Below are positions 27,401 through 39,514 of a DNA stretch of 64,000 nucleotides, one piece after another. The notes beneath the pieces were generated by a model. The model saw nothing but the letters and a program-made list of their open reading frames with translations. It ran no database searches and was not told where the DNA came from. The first letter of the stretch is position 1. Every line of letters starts with the position of its first letter. The stretch comes from Promerops cafer (taxonomy: Eukaryota > Chordata > Aves > Passeriformes > Nectariniidae), in assembly GCA_013398275.1 (NCBI GenBank), contig VZSE01015287.1, forward strand, positions 248,539 to 312,538. Reading direction: 5' to 3'. The translations under genes were made by a program, and so were the position numbers.

Positions 27401-28017
27401 TTTCTAAATAATAAAAGTAGTCTTTAGAAAAGCAAATCAAAGCCTTGCTACTGGATGCAGCAATATTTTTTTTTAAAACGTGTCACATCCCATAGTTTTC
27501 TATGAATCCACATTAATTTTCTGTTCTTCTTCAGTGCTCTGTTATTTGGTCTGTACCTTGCGTATATAAATGGAAAGTCAGTTATGTGTACTTATTTCAT
27601 ACTTATTTCATTTCATTTTCATCTTTTCTCTCCTAGCTACTATTAAAGATCAATAATTTTCAGACAAGGCAAGAAGAATGCCAAAGAGTCAAAACACTGA
27701 CAGCATGGCTTGTCCTTAAGATCCAAGATCACTTCAGAACCTCTCACAAGTGTTAATCTTCCTTCTCACTGAAGATAGACAACAATTTCAGCCTACTGGA
27801 CAGCCAAGAACCCCAAGTAATTGTCAAATGGTTTAAAAAGGTCCCCATGAATTTTTAATCACAGCCCAAAGTAATCTCTTTGAAAATATAAATATATCCT
27901 CTAACTTATCCATTGCTTCCACATTCCTTCAAGGCTAACTCTTAAGGGGACTCTTGAGAGTTCTATTTTCCAGTCAAACTGACTCCACTGACAAACTAAT
28001 TTCGTAAACCAGAGAAA
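24481..28017. other. AT-rich non-coding DNA, no gene found
   Basis: No coding region or RNA gene is supported. The interval holds an A-run joined to a TA repeat at 25797-25825, a C8 run at about 26149-26157 and a short duplicated CTTATTTCATA at about 27591-27612. The open frames near 26224-26683 (up to 94 codons, both strands) overlap one another and look like chance. Confidence 0.55.
25797..25825. repeat. Poly(A) run followed by (TA)n
   Basis: About 13 A residues run directly into roughly eight TA units. This is a simple repeat that is likely to vary in length between individuals. Confidence 0.9.
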
Positions 28018-28577
28018 GATTTGGCTTGGAAGGAACTTTAAAGATCACCTAGGTCCCCCGCTCCTGTCATTGGCACCTTCCACTTGATCAGGTTGCTCAG
28101 GTCGTGAACACGTCCAGGGACAGGGAATCCACAATCTCCCTGGGCAACCTGTTCCAGTACCTCACCACACTCACAGTAAAGAATTTCTTCTAATATCCAA
28201 TCTAAACGTACTCTCTTTCAGCTGAAGGCCATTCCCCCTTATCCTGTCACTACATGCTCCTGTGAAAAGTTATTCTCCAGCTTTCTTGCAGCCCCCTTTA
28301 GGTATAAGGTCTTCCTCAAGCCTTCTCTACTCCAGGATGAACAGCCCCAGCTCTCTCAGCCTGTGTTCACAGGAGAGGTGCTTCAGTCCTGTGATCATCT
28401 TAGTGGTCCTCTTTGGACTCATACAGGCAGGTCCACGTCTTGCTTGTGTTGAGGATCCCAGAGCTGGATGCAGCACTCCAGGTGGGATCTCACAACAGCA
28501 GAGTAGAGGGGCAGAATCCCCTCTCTTGACCTGCTGGTCACGCTGCTTTCCATGTAGCCCAGGATGGAGTTGGCCTC
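28018..28577 (-). mobile_element. CR1 LINE, 3' portion
   Basis: This is about 560 bp of the 3' part of a CR1 element, inserted in reverse. Plus-strand phrases in order are 'ttggaaggaactttaaagatcacctaggt', 'accttccacttgatcaggttgctcagg', 'agggaatccacaatctccctgggcaacctgttccagt', 'agaatttcttctaatatccaatctaaac', 'atgaacagccccagctctctcagcctg' and 'agagctggatgcagcactccaggtggg'. The 117-codon plus-strand open frame at 28262-28615 lies antisense to the element and is not a gene. The copy is 5'-truncated. It is comparatively well preserved, so it is probably younger than the copies at 22-24 kb. Confidence 0.92.
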
Positions 28578-29150
28578 CAGTAAGAAATTTTCCTGTTTAC
28601 AGAAGATTAATCTAAGTGAACATTAAGCACTCGAACAAGTAAGTGTTAAACAAATCTAATTTGAAATTTCCCACAGAAAATGAAGACCAATTCTAACAGT
28701 CTGAAGGGCACTGTCAAGAATTTTTATAAACCTAAAGAAACGAGAAGTGGCAGCTCCTTAATAAATGTTTCTTTCATCAAGGAGTTTTGTACAGTCAGGA
28801 TATTCCATGAGACACACATAAGACTTTGTGGTGCATTTCCTTTCAACACCTTTTCCTTAGCTTCTTTAAAAAAATCCATATGGATACATCTTTAAGCAAT
28901 GTGTTTATGACTAGTTTATAACTTGCCAAGACCCCAGATTTTTGTGGTGCAGATCTTGTTATACTGCAACACATTTACTTACAAAATGAAGTAAAATGGA
29001 AAGATAAAACAGCACAGCACATATAGTAAAGAAAAAGAAATGTTAAAAAAAAGCGCCAGTGAATAGTTACAAAAAAATATCAAATATATGATAGGCAAGT
29101 GACTGCAATATGTCACACACAGGACTCAGTATACCTATGCATGTGTTTAA

Positions 29151-29193
29151 CTTGCTCTGTACCTCTGATACTTGCTCTGTACCTCTGATACTT
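29151..29193. repeat. 20-bp tandem duplication
   Basis: The 20-bp unit CTTGCTCTGTACCTCTGATA occurs twice head to tail without mismatch, followed by three more matching bases. Perfect identity suggests a recent event, or an assembly or polymerase-slippage artefact. Confidence 0.93.
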
Positions 29194-30988
29194 AGCTGGG
29201 TTTTCAGCTGTAACCATGTAGACAGATTGACTCTGGCTCTGACTTGTAAGGTTTGGGAACTTAATTGCTCTTGGGAAGGAGCAGAAAAAGATACCATCAG
29301 ATATCACTGGTTCAGAAATAACCTCATATACCAAAGGCATGAAGGGTTGAATTCAACACAAAGAAAATTTATTTTTAAACACTTGTATAAGCCAGCTGAA
29401 AGTTCCACATAGTATTTATTAAACAGACAAATATCTAAGAGCTGGTAATTTGCAAAAGAAAATGTTTATTTGGAAGAGTAAAGTGAGTTTACAAGATGAA
29501 GCATAAACCTGCACGTTCTCATCAAGCAAAATAGCAGAAACTGCAACAATCGTATGAGGAGAGAGAGAGATAAATGAGTACTTCCACCAGTGGAGTTTAG
29601 AAGCCACAAAACCTGACAAGCTCCAGTCAGAACCTCGCCATTACTTAAGCAGAAAGCCACGGGGACTGTTTAGTACTTCTTAGTACTACTCTGGGAAAAG
29701 GATTTTCTAGTAAAGTGTAATATTGGGGTGGACAAACAACAGCATGACATGTTTGCAACCATCCAGCCTTTCCTCGAGAGCCTACATAGTGTAGAAGAGC
29801 ACGTATATTTTGGGTTAGGGAAAGGGCTTGGTGAGTTCTAAACTGCAGAGTCATAGAGGCTGTAGGGCTGTGAAGGGCAACTAAAGATTACAATACTGTC
29901 CCAACAAGCTGCCCAGACTGCAACTCCATTAAATTAAAGTTCTAAGACTTCCACTGAACTGGCTCAGCATTACCAGCAGTCAGGTTTATTCCCATAACAT
30001 GCCAATATCCCTTCCCTGGTTCTCAAGTTCCTCAGCCATTAGAATTGCTATATCTATTTTGCTTTTCGTAGACTTCAACTCTGCTCCAAAGGCTGGGTAT
30101 GTTCCAAAGATCTGGCCTCCTGTATGTTCAATAAGTAGTCAAGTTTCACCTAAGGCTGAAACCTCTATGAACCTTTTCTTTCATTTCACCTTTCTAGAAA
30201 GAACATTTTAGCCAAAAGCTTTGGGACTTTATTTGATGCCATCAAGAACTGAAGAATAGCTAATTTCCTCTGATGCCTCATTCAGATGATGAACAAGTGT
30301 CCAAACTTCAGTACTTTAGCTCAGATTAGGAGTGAGCTTTTGAAGACCTCCCAATCATTACTACTCAGAACATATCAGTTTGCATTTCAGAAAGGTCTTG
30401 AAGGATATACGCTGTCAGCTTCTGTCTGAGGCCATACTAGAAAATGCACTCTACTAGAGGATCTTCAAGACCTGAAACCATAGTTTCATCTTTGATCTTG
30501 CCTTTGCACATGAGGACTACCATTTGAGGAAGTACCAGAAGGAGTTTTTTAATTATTATTTTCCTCTGGCATTTAAAGACACTGTCACTGATAAATTTTT
30601 ATATGTAGAAAAATTAATGGTTAGATACAGTATTTGAATAAGTCTTTTTGTTATCATGAGACAGACTTAAGAACATACAAAAACCATAATGCACCATGAA
30701 GAGGAATGTGATAAATAATCAGAGATGCCTTAACTTCTTATTTTTCAAGATACATATAATGACTTATTGATTAAAACCAGTCCTAGAGAAAACAGTAGTA
30801 ATTCATAGGAGAATAAAATAATTCAGGTAGTTTCCTATAAATACTCCATTTACAATATTTCTGTTTACCCTTCAGTGAATGATTCAAACTACTTATTTTC
30901 CTAAATCCTTCAGGATACTGTATGAATACGATGATGCCAAGAGATATACTGGTTACTGAAGTGATGTGCTTCTCATACACTAAGACAG

Positions 30989-31015
30989 AAAAAAAAAAAA
31001 AACAACAACAACAAA
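30989..31015. repeat. Poly(A) followed by (CAA)n
   Basis: About 14 A residues are followed by about four CAA units. This is a simple repeat. Confidence 0.88.
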
Positions 31016-31099
31016 ATCTGTATTCAGTTTCTCGCATTTCTTATTTCTTATGAATCTTAAAAAACATAAGACACTACCCACTTTTAAGACTGAGATGTT

Positions 31100-31119
31100 T
31101 CTCTGTTTTAAAACAGAGA
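31100..31119. repeat. Perfect 20-bp palindrome with flanking direct repeats
   Basis: The half-site TCTCTGTTTT is followed immediately by its exact reverse complement, with no spacer. The 11-mer GAGATGTTTCT also occurs as a direct repeat on both sides, overlapping the palindrome ends (about 31092-31102 and 31116-31126). It could be a chance structure in AT-rich DNA or a dimeric protein-binding site. I know of no factor with this exact site. Confidence 0.75.
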
Positions 31120-34100
31120 TGTTTCTGCTTAGATGTGAAAGCTAGATTTTTATGTTGCAACTCCACAGAAACCTTAGTTATTGGTTTATCTTCACTTAAT
31201 ACATGATCCAATAAAAGAGCCTGCACGTGAAATTCAAATCAGACTGGCAGGAACACCTAGAAATCAGAAAAAGGTAGTAAGAGATACTAACAGAGCAAAG
31301 TCTAAATTGAAATAAGAATGGAAATAATCACGAACTGAAATAGAAAATAATGATTCCTTCTCCCCACCTCACAGGGCAAATTATGACCAGAGAAGGATAC
31401 TAAATGCTTATTTCACTACTGCATAGTTTCTGCTCTGCTTATGACTCTGTTCTGTGGTTTTCTGTGCTGGATGAAAAGCCCCAGAGCAGCACTCAAGTCT
31501 GCAGGTGCTCTTTGTAGGGAGGACTGTGAGTCAGCCAGCTACAAGGCAGAGCTATGAGATGTGTCTGCTTATAAAGTCCTGGAAGGGCTGGTCCTCTGGG
31601 CTCCTCTTAGCTGCAGGTTCTGAGTCACCTGAAAGAACTACGAAAAAAGTCACCTGCTTCTCTACTCCTCCTTTTCTAATCTCAGACATGGAAGATCCTG
31701 CAGTACCACAGTCCAGTGACAGTCTAATGAGTGCAGAGAAAATTCACTTTGTACTGATGCTGCTGTTTTGTGCAATCAGCAGACCTTCTACAAGCGAAAT
31801 TGATTTAGCTCCTCAGGTCTAAATTACAGGATGTTGGGCAAAGAGGAACAGCTCACAGGAGACCGCAGCCAGGCTCTCAACATATATTCTCTCTAGTGAT
31901 ATTTAGTACAACACAATCTGATGGACTCTGACTCCTTTTTACTCCACCTATTTTCTCTGCTGATTAAGGGTATTGGTCAGACCCATTACAAAAGAAATTA
32001 TATTCATGACTTCCCCATGATGTTTCAAGGAAATCAAACCAAGAAATACTTTGTAAAAGGTAATTTATTTCACTGTAGTATTAGATGGAAAATTTAACTT
32101 ACCTGTGTTCCCAAGATAAGGTGCAGCTTTCTTTAGAAGTCCTAACATGCAAGTCAGCAGTGACTCAAAGAACAAAGCCTAAAAAACTGAAGTGAAGAAA
32201 GCAAAGGGAATAAGGAAAAGGCTTTCAGTGTTAAAATATTCAGCATTTTAGTTCTACTCAGGGAGATAAGTAATCAAACTAAGGACTGAAATACAATAGA
32301 GATTTTTCAGGAGAGGACAATTTTGTCCAGAAAGAGCACTTGAAGGATGAGAACTTGAAATTTTTCTCTTTTGCCATTATGTATATAATTTGGGTAAATT
32401 TAATGGATTGTATATAAATAAATATTGTTATGACTAATAAAACAATTATTTTATTCTGCTTAATATATACCAGCATTTCCACAGTGCAAAACATCACGAC
32501 ATATAATATCCACCCGTACTGATATTGTCAGATGGCAGGTCCACATCAAGATATTCTTGTTTAATTTTAGTACCCCAGGGAAAGTGGCCAATAAACCTTT
32601 CAGGGAAAATATAGAATGTTTTACTAGAAAAGCAACAGTAAGTTACAGAGCAGATCACCTGTTCTTTATTTTCGTGTTTACCCAATGTTTTTATCCCTCT
32701 CTACTGGGCACAGATATATACTATTTATCTGAAAATCATCATTGAAACGCAGCCTTAAAAATAAGATTTCTTTACTAAATTTCCAGTGAAAACATTTAAA
32801 AAACTATGTTTCATGCTTTTAGTTATTCCCAGTTCAAACAATTCATTGTAGGAAAGAGACAAATACAGATGCAGGATCCGTGCCTTTATTCATACTGAGC
32901 TGGGTGTGGGAGATGTGGGAAATAAGGAACAAGGAATAGCTGCATTTTCAAAGATGCTGATGTTAGGTATTCTTGCCCTACAACACCTCTCACTCGTCAG
33001 TCTAAAGGGGGAAATTTTAGACATCACAGCAAATGAATGAGCCACCTCCAGCCTTGAGGTACAAACTACTTTCATTGCATTTGACTGTAGTTGAACTATA
33101 GATGGATGAAATATTTCAAGCCATTTCTGAACACACTCAGTCCATTTCTAAGCAGCAGGATAAATTGAACTGGTAACACTTAGTTCATTAATTCTTTATA
33201 AATATATAACAGATGCAATTTTAGGATATGAAAAATCTCAGAGGTGTCCCATCTTCTCATCACAAAACCCTCCATAACCCTCACAGCAAGAAAATAAGTC
33301 ACAAAAGAGAACCACAACTAGAGTTGCATTACAAGAAATATTACACATAAAATTCAAACTATAATGACACAGCAGATGATAATCTATTTCAGCCATCCAA
33401 CTGTCTTTTTGCTCTCAGATCTGTAAATATCTGTTGATTTACATATATTTTTGAAATACGGGCAATTATTTGCAGTGCTTATTGTTATGTTGTGAACTAA
33501 CTACCCAGATGTTAAACATTGTATTTGTGGAATTTCCATGTCATTAGGATGCAAATACAAAGGCAACAGTATCTACCTTCTACCTTTTTACACCACTAAT
33601 ATGAAGGCTAAATATAGACATGACAAGGCAGATTTTGCCTTTTCCCTCGTATTTTCACTTACTTTTTTCATTATGAGTTGAAGGACAAGATTAATGAAAT
33701 GCATGTATATAAGATAATCTGTGTTGCATATAAGTAAAACCTTATAAAAGAAAGGCCTTGTAAAATCAGACCTTATTGCTATTTCAGCTGAATTAACAGC
33801 TAGCCTGTTCTCATGAGAAAGAGTCATAAGAATGAGAATCAGTTTGCATAGCAATCCATTCTTGGAAGAAGGCAGTTTGCATCTGTGAAATATAAGAAGT
33901 CTATCCCGTGGGAATCCACAAAGGAAAAATGTGAACACCTGTGTAAAGAGAGAGTCTTAGCATGTACACACACAAGCACCTTCTATCTAACAAATGAATT
34001 GAGTGTCAAGAAAGCTACTAACCAATTAGAATTAAACACAATAATTTGGAAAACTGGATAAAAATAGGCTGTAACATTAAGGTGGGGCTTCTGCTGCTGA

Positions 34101-34491
34101 AACTTTGAAGTCTTATGCCTGTCATTATTTGTCGCTAATGTTATAAATCTGTATCTCTGAAACACCTGAAAGAGGAATAATTTTCTGTATGATAATCTCT
34201 AATCTTTCTGACTGTCACAGTACTAACACAAACAAAGCTGCTTTCCCACCCCCCCATGAATTGAATATAACATCTCTAAAGAATGCGCACAGATTTTGGA
34301 AAATTATATTAGTTATGAATTTTAAATTCATATTGTGGACAACAAATTTTCAACCAAATAACTATTATATCAAATCTTATTTTTTAAAAGTTCCTTCCAA
34401 TTTTCCAGAGCTTGCAAAAGGAGAAGCAACATTGGATGGTCAGGAGAAAGTCTACAGAAATGTTTCTTGAAGGAGGAGAAGAGTACCCAAT

Positions 34492-34654
34492 GTCATAGAA
34501 TTATTGAATGGACTGAGCTGGAAGAAACCTTAAAGATCATCTAGTTCCAAACCTGCTGCCATGAGCAGGGACACCTTCCACTAGACCATGTTGTTCATAG
34601 CTCCATCCACCCAGCCTTAAACAGTTCCAGGGGTAGGGCATTCACAATTTCTGT
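34492..34654 (-). mobile_element. CR1 LINE, short 3' end
   Basis: The plus strand reads 'tcatagaattattgaatggactgagctggaagaaaccttaaagatcatctagttcc' and then 'gggacaccttccactagaccatgttgttcatagctccatcca'. This is the reverse complement of the CR1 3' terminus, including the remains of the terminal ATTCTATGA repeat. It is strongly 5'-truncated, at about 160 bp. Confidence 0.9.
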
Positions 34655-37600
34655 CCTTGGAACTAGGTTAATAATTTTAATTTTCTACTTTAAAAGAAAA
34701 AAATTCCAAAGTAGAAGTAAGGAAGGAGTTGAACAGCCAACTGAACTGAGAGGTTTCAACACAATTGTATCACCTGATATAACTGTCCCACCTCAGAGGG
34801 GCCAAACAGACATGGCTACAGTGGGATCTCAAGATGATGAAAGGAGGGAGCTGCTTAGTGGCATTGCAGACAAGGGGAATGAAAGCTCAAAGTACAATTT
34901 TGAGAGTGCCAAGAACCACATAATTCTGGAATGAAATATACTAATTACACAAGAGAGTATTACAGATGTATTATTCCAGGTGTCCTGTTGTCAAATTAAC
35001 TCCCTAGATGACATACAATGCTTGTATAGAGCACCAAGTGAGAGCTTTTTTTTTTTTCCTAAACTACCATGAAGTGAAAATCTAAGGTATACAAGTCAAA
35101 GTGCAGCAACCATCCTAACCATTCGCATTTGTGAACACAAAGCATAGTTAACCAGTTTTTTTCTTAAGCAATGCTCTTGATTGATGGGCTGCATGGAATA
35201 AAAGTCTATTCTCTGTGTCTGGAAATAGAAATGTTTATTTTGCAGTTACTATGATTTCTAGCTTTCACAGCTGAAGTCTACAAGTGATGCTTGCCCAAAA
35301 TCAAATGTTTCTATCCTTCTCCTAAAATCTCTCATCTCATGTTCCTGTGAAATTTTATTATTCCCTCCCGTATCAAGAAAATACAATGGCAAAATATTGA
35401 TTTATATATATATATCTCTATCCAGCTAATAAGAGGCATGACAAAACATAAACACAGAGACAAATGCAAATAATTTTTCCTCATCTAAATCCTTTTTCTG
35501 CTACACTATAACATAGTCCACCACTCAGAAAAATATAAAATGTAACAAGCATTTCTACTGAGTCAACATGAAATTTTATTTACAGATCTAAACACCCAGT
35601 CAGTAGTGACTTGACCCCTTCTAAGCTGGCAGAAGTACAGCTAGCTGCATAGAAGCCAAAACTTTCATAGTCCTGGTCTTCAGCTATCCTGTCCCAGCCA
35701 AAAAATTACACATATGACCTTGAATAAATATTCAGATAGAAATTTCCATTTTAGAAGAATAATTCTTTTTGGTAATTGATCCCATGCAGATCTTTGGCTG
35801 ACATACAAAATTAATTGCAAACCATTTACACACACCAGTCCATTTTCATTTGGAAAAAAAATAGAAATATGGTGATAATGGACTATTTCAAGAAGCAGAA
35901 TGGGGGTAGGGAAGGAACACAGTTTAACTGCATTTAAAAAAAAACACTTTAAAGCTATATAACATGTAAAACCCAACAATTTTATAATATTATCAGACCT
36001 TTGATATTGGGTATAGCATAAATAATACTTGTCAGATACTTCTAACTGCCTACACTTTCTTCACAACATTTTATTGTATCAGATTTTTACAATTAACATT
36101 CCTATGGTAGTGGGGGCACCTAGTGGCAAACTAAACATGTGTATATATAAAGTAGCTGATCATCAATTATCAGAAACCTGATTTATTTTCAGGGGACTAT
36201 TCTCTTGCTTGAATAAAAAACACTTTTTGTGTAAGATTAACTTCAACACAAAGTAACGTTAAGAAATAACAGTTGGAAAAACACTCTGGCAATTTCACTG
36301 ACTCCCCCTCCCTTCCCTCCTCCTGTCTGATATGTGTCTATAGGAGCTGAAAAATAGCCTTTGAAAATAAAATCCCTTTTTATCCTCTATTCCCTGTCAG
36401 AATTCATTACTCTCTGAGCAGCTTCTCTTAGACATTTCACATGAGAAGGGTTTAATGTTTAATGCTAAACTTACTTATTTGAAGATATTTCATGCTACAC
36501 TGGATTTTGATTTAGCAGAGGGATATGACAGAGCAGTGAAATCACAATACAAGCAGAACATAGCAATTCAACATACAGTAGGATCACAATGCAAATATCA
36601 TTCCTATTACCGGTCCTTATATGTTTGTTATGAAGGCACTGGGTATCCCCAGTCACCAGGAGGGAATATTTATATTGAATCCAGCTCAAGCCTGTTTCTA
36701 TCTAAGTTCATTTTGTTGCCTGTCTGTTTTTATACTCTGTTGAGCAATTTACACCCTTCCTCCATGCTAGTCAGGCTAGCTTGGAAAAACACTCACATTC
36801 TTCATTAACTTAAGAAGTAAATAAAATAAAATTATCAATTACACAACCAGTTGAACCTCTCAACAGGTACAGCCAGCTGATCTAAACCAAAGTCCTCCTC
36901 GTGCTGATCTAAAATCAGCTTTCTTTGAAACAGCTGCTGTCACTCCTTGCTTTCTTCCCTGAGCTACATGAGCCAGTTGCCTGCACCCACCTCGCCTGAG
37001 CAGTCTTCCACAGCAGCATGATCGTTGTTCAGTCACACCACCATCTCTTTTTCCTTACTTCCATCAGGAGGGGACCATGCAGGGGCAGACTTCCAATTAT
37101 GTCAAAGTTGTGCTCAGATACCACCACGAGATCAGGAGATCACCTGAAGAAAACAGTTTTCTCTCTTTCATCCCAAGACATGCAACATAATATATGCAAT
37201 AGGTACAAAGGTCAGGAGAAGTCTCTCTGGAGGTTTTGTGGTTTGTTTCATCTATTCAAATTTCACACACAGCTTTCCAATAAGCTTCCTCAGATGTCTT
37301 CCTTAAGGGTTTCTCCCTGATCAGTTGAGCAGATTCATCTGTCAAATTGTTTTTCCTTTCCTCGTTTCTGTCCAAGGCCCATATGAAGAAAAACAGGCAA
37401 GCAGTCTGGCTAAGCCTTCACTCTACAGAGCAAAATCCCAGTGATCCCAGAGATGCACCATACAAGGATGTTTTACTTGCTCCTCACAGAATCCTTGGCA
37501 CTAAGTTTTGTCCTACACTTTATTTGATGGCACGTTCTGGATGCCAAGGACACTGATGTTTTGATTATTAATATTTTACTACTCAGAAGCCTCAGGCTCT

Positions 37601-39514
37601 AGCCCTGTAATTACAGCACTAATTCACAAATGCCAGCTTTAACTAGGTTTTTTGGGTTGGGTTGGTTTGTGGGTTTTTTGCTTGTTTTGATTTTTGGTTT
37701 TTGGGGGTTTTTTTAACCTAGATATATCCAGCAGCAAGCAATATCTCCAGGCCATCTCCACTGGGCTGTGCAGATCCTGAACAGAGTCTTCAAGGCTGGT
37801 AATAGGCAGTGCAGCTCCTCTCTAGAGAACTGGAGACACCAACAAAGAAAGCATATTTTTCCATGGGACTGCAACACAGTTTTATCAAGCTTAGGAGCAG
37901 AAAAGGCAAGGTTAATTTACAGTCTAAATCCAAATACATTTCTATCTTTTGATCCTGTACTGGTGCCACATGGGGTCCACCTCCAGAAGTCAGATCCTTC
38001 CCCAGGACTCAGTAAGCACCTCCCAGCAGCCACAGAGTTCTGACTGTTCAACCTGCTCCTAACAAGAGAGAAAGACCACTGATCCTACTATCCTCAACAA
38101 CCTCACGTAGCTCAGTCACAAACATCATTTTGACTAAGAACTCTTATCAGCTGGATCTCATTATCAGCTACAGGGAAAGTTCACTGAACTCATTATAGAT
38201 AGCAGACAGGAATCACTTGTTCATCTTTTTGTCAGGATACAGAAATGCTGTGCAACTCTATTGCTGTATTATAAGTTTCTCTCTCCATAAAACTGCACAT
38301 TTTGACACGTCTCACTAAAGCTAGCAAAATTTTTTTATGCACGGAAATGGATTCCTTTGTTCAAATTATTCTATCAAAACTATCTCTCACCATTACACTG
38401 AAGCATTATAAAGTAAGAATAAAATAGCACAGAGTGAACTGCCTTCTGAATCTCTGGCATATGGTCTTGCAACTTTATCTAGGACTTTTCTAGAAAAACT
38501 AACTGCATTCAAGACTGCTTAAAATCACGAAGTCAGTCTTTTCCAGCTCACATTAGGAGAGCATAAGTGAGTAAACATATTAACATAAATAAACACAGGA
38601 AGAGGTTAGTCAATTAGTCAACCTGATTTTCAGTATTTATACAGCTGTAAGGCAGTAATTTCCATGCATGGATGAAATTACTAAGATATGCTCAGCCAGA
38701 GAGGAATGGCCATAAATGTACAAAATACAAATATTTGTGTGAATATTTTGCTATATTTTATATATATAAAGACACTGCATTGCCTCATCTGTGGCAATTA
38801 AACTGTTTTTATTGTATCACTATTATAGTGCTGAAAAGATAGCCTTACTCTCAAAGTGACCTGAAAAATACTTGCTGTACAGTTAAAGTATTAGAATTAA
38901 CTCTTTCCCAGATTATTGGAATCAGAGGGGTGTCCTTTCACAATGGTAACAGAAAACGGAAGTATTATTTTTACCTATTATGATGTGCAACTGTGAAAAC
39001 TCACAGGAAATGAAAACTATAAAACAGATGAACAAACTTAGAAAATTTACTGACATACCACAGGAATTTTAAATGTATCTACAGCGTCTCTATGCAGTAT
39101 TGCTGGAAAGTGTTTTGTCATTAACATCTTTTCATCTTTATTTGTCCATATCTAGATACCTTTTCTCTGTTTAAGTGATGTATCTCCTATATACCCTCTG
39201 TATCTTCCTCATGCTACAGACTTATCATTTCAATACCAAAAGCATACAAGATAAAGTTGACTTTCATCATCCAAAACTAAGATACCATGATTTTTGAAGA
39301 CCACAGATGAAGAAGGCATTCTGGTAAGACCTATTTTCAGCACTGAGGAGTTATTCTGGAGCATTCATTCACACATGGACTCGGTCATGTCCTGAAGTGC
39401 CTTCAAACAGATGATAGAACTTCACTTTTCTCTCATGAATAGTCATCTGTATTTATTTTTATTCCAGGAAGTCCAGCTAAGTTCACCTGTATCAGAACAT
39501 TGTAAGTACTCTCC
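34655..39514. other. AT-rich non-coding DNA, no gene found
   Basis: No gene was found. Simple-sequence features are a 12-base T run at about 35047-35058, a short TA repeat at about 35403-35415 and a G/T-rich stretch at 37645-37716. A partial CTCF-like motif at 36111-36127 lacks a key G. Open frames up to 117 codons (36455-36808, plus) are not recognised, and overlapping frames on the other strand argue against coding. Confidence 0.55.
37645..37716 (+). repeat. G/T-rich low-complexity stretch
   Basis: The plus strand is almost devoid of A and C over about 70 bp and includes the telomere-like run TTTGGGTTGGGTTGG followed by further G runs, one of five G. Four or more G runs lie close enough to allow a G-quadruplex on this strand in principle. 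It does not show regular TTAGGG units, so it is not a true interstitial telomere. Confidence 0.75.

Larger units (their letters stand above)
28578..34491. other. AT-rich non-coding DNA, no gene found
   Basis: No gene was found in about 5.9 kb. Small structures are a perfect 20-bp tandem duplication at 29151-29190, an A/CAA tract at 30989-31015 and a 20-bp perfect palindrome at 31100-31119. Open frames reach about 116 codons (33588-33938, minus) without recognisable similarity. The somewhat GC-richer piece at 31480-31830 has an unrecognised 105-codon frame. Confidence 0.55.

Noticed and set aside
28262..28615. 117-codon plus-strand open frame
   Set aside because: It lies antisense within a clear CR1 3' region and is a by-product of the repeat.
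29848..29930. CR1-tail-like start 'gagtcatagaggctgtagggctgtgaaggg'
   Set aside because: The similarity ends after about 30 bp and lacks the terminal repeat and the following CR1 phrases.
36111..36127. Second CTCF-like motif (minus strand CCACTAGGTGCC)
   Set aside because: A core G of the GGC step is replaced by C, which normally weakens binding strongly. The surroundings are AT-rich without a CpG cluster.
37645..37716. Interstitial telomere repeat
   Set aside because: The G/T stretch has irregular spacing and no TTAGGG units.
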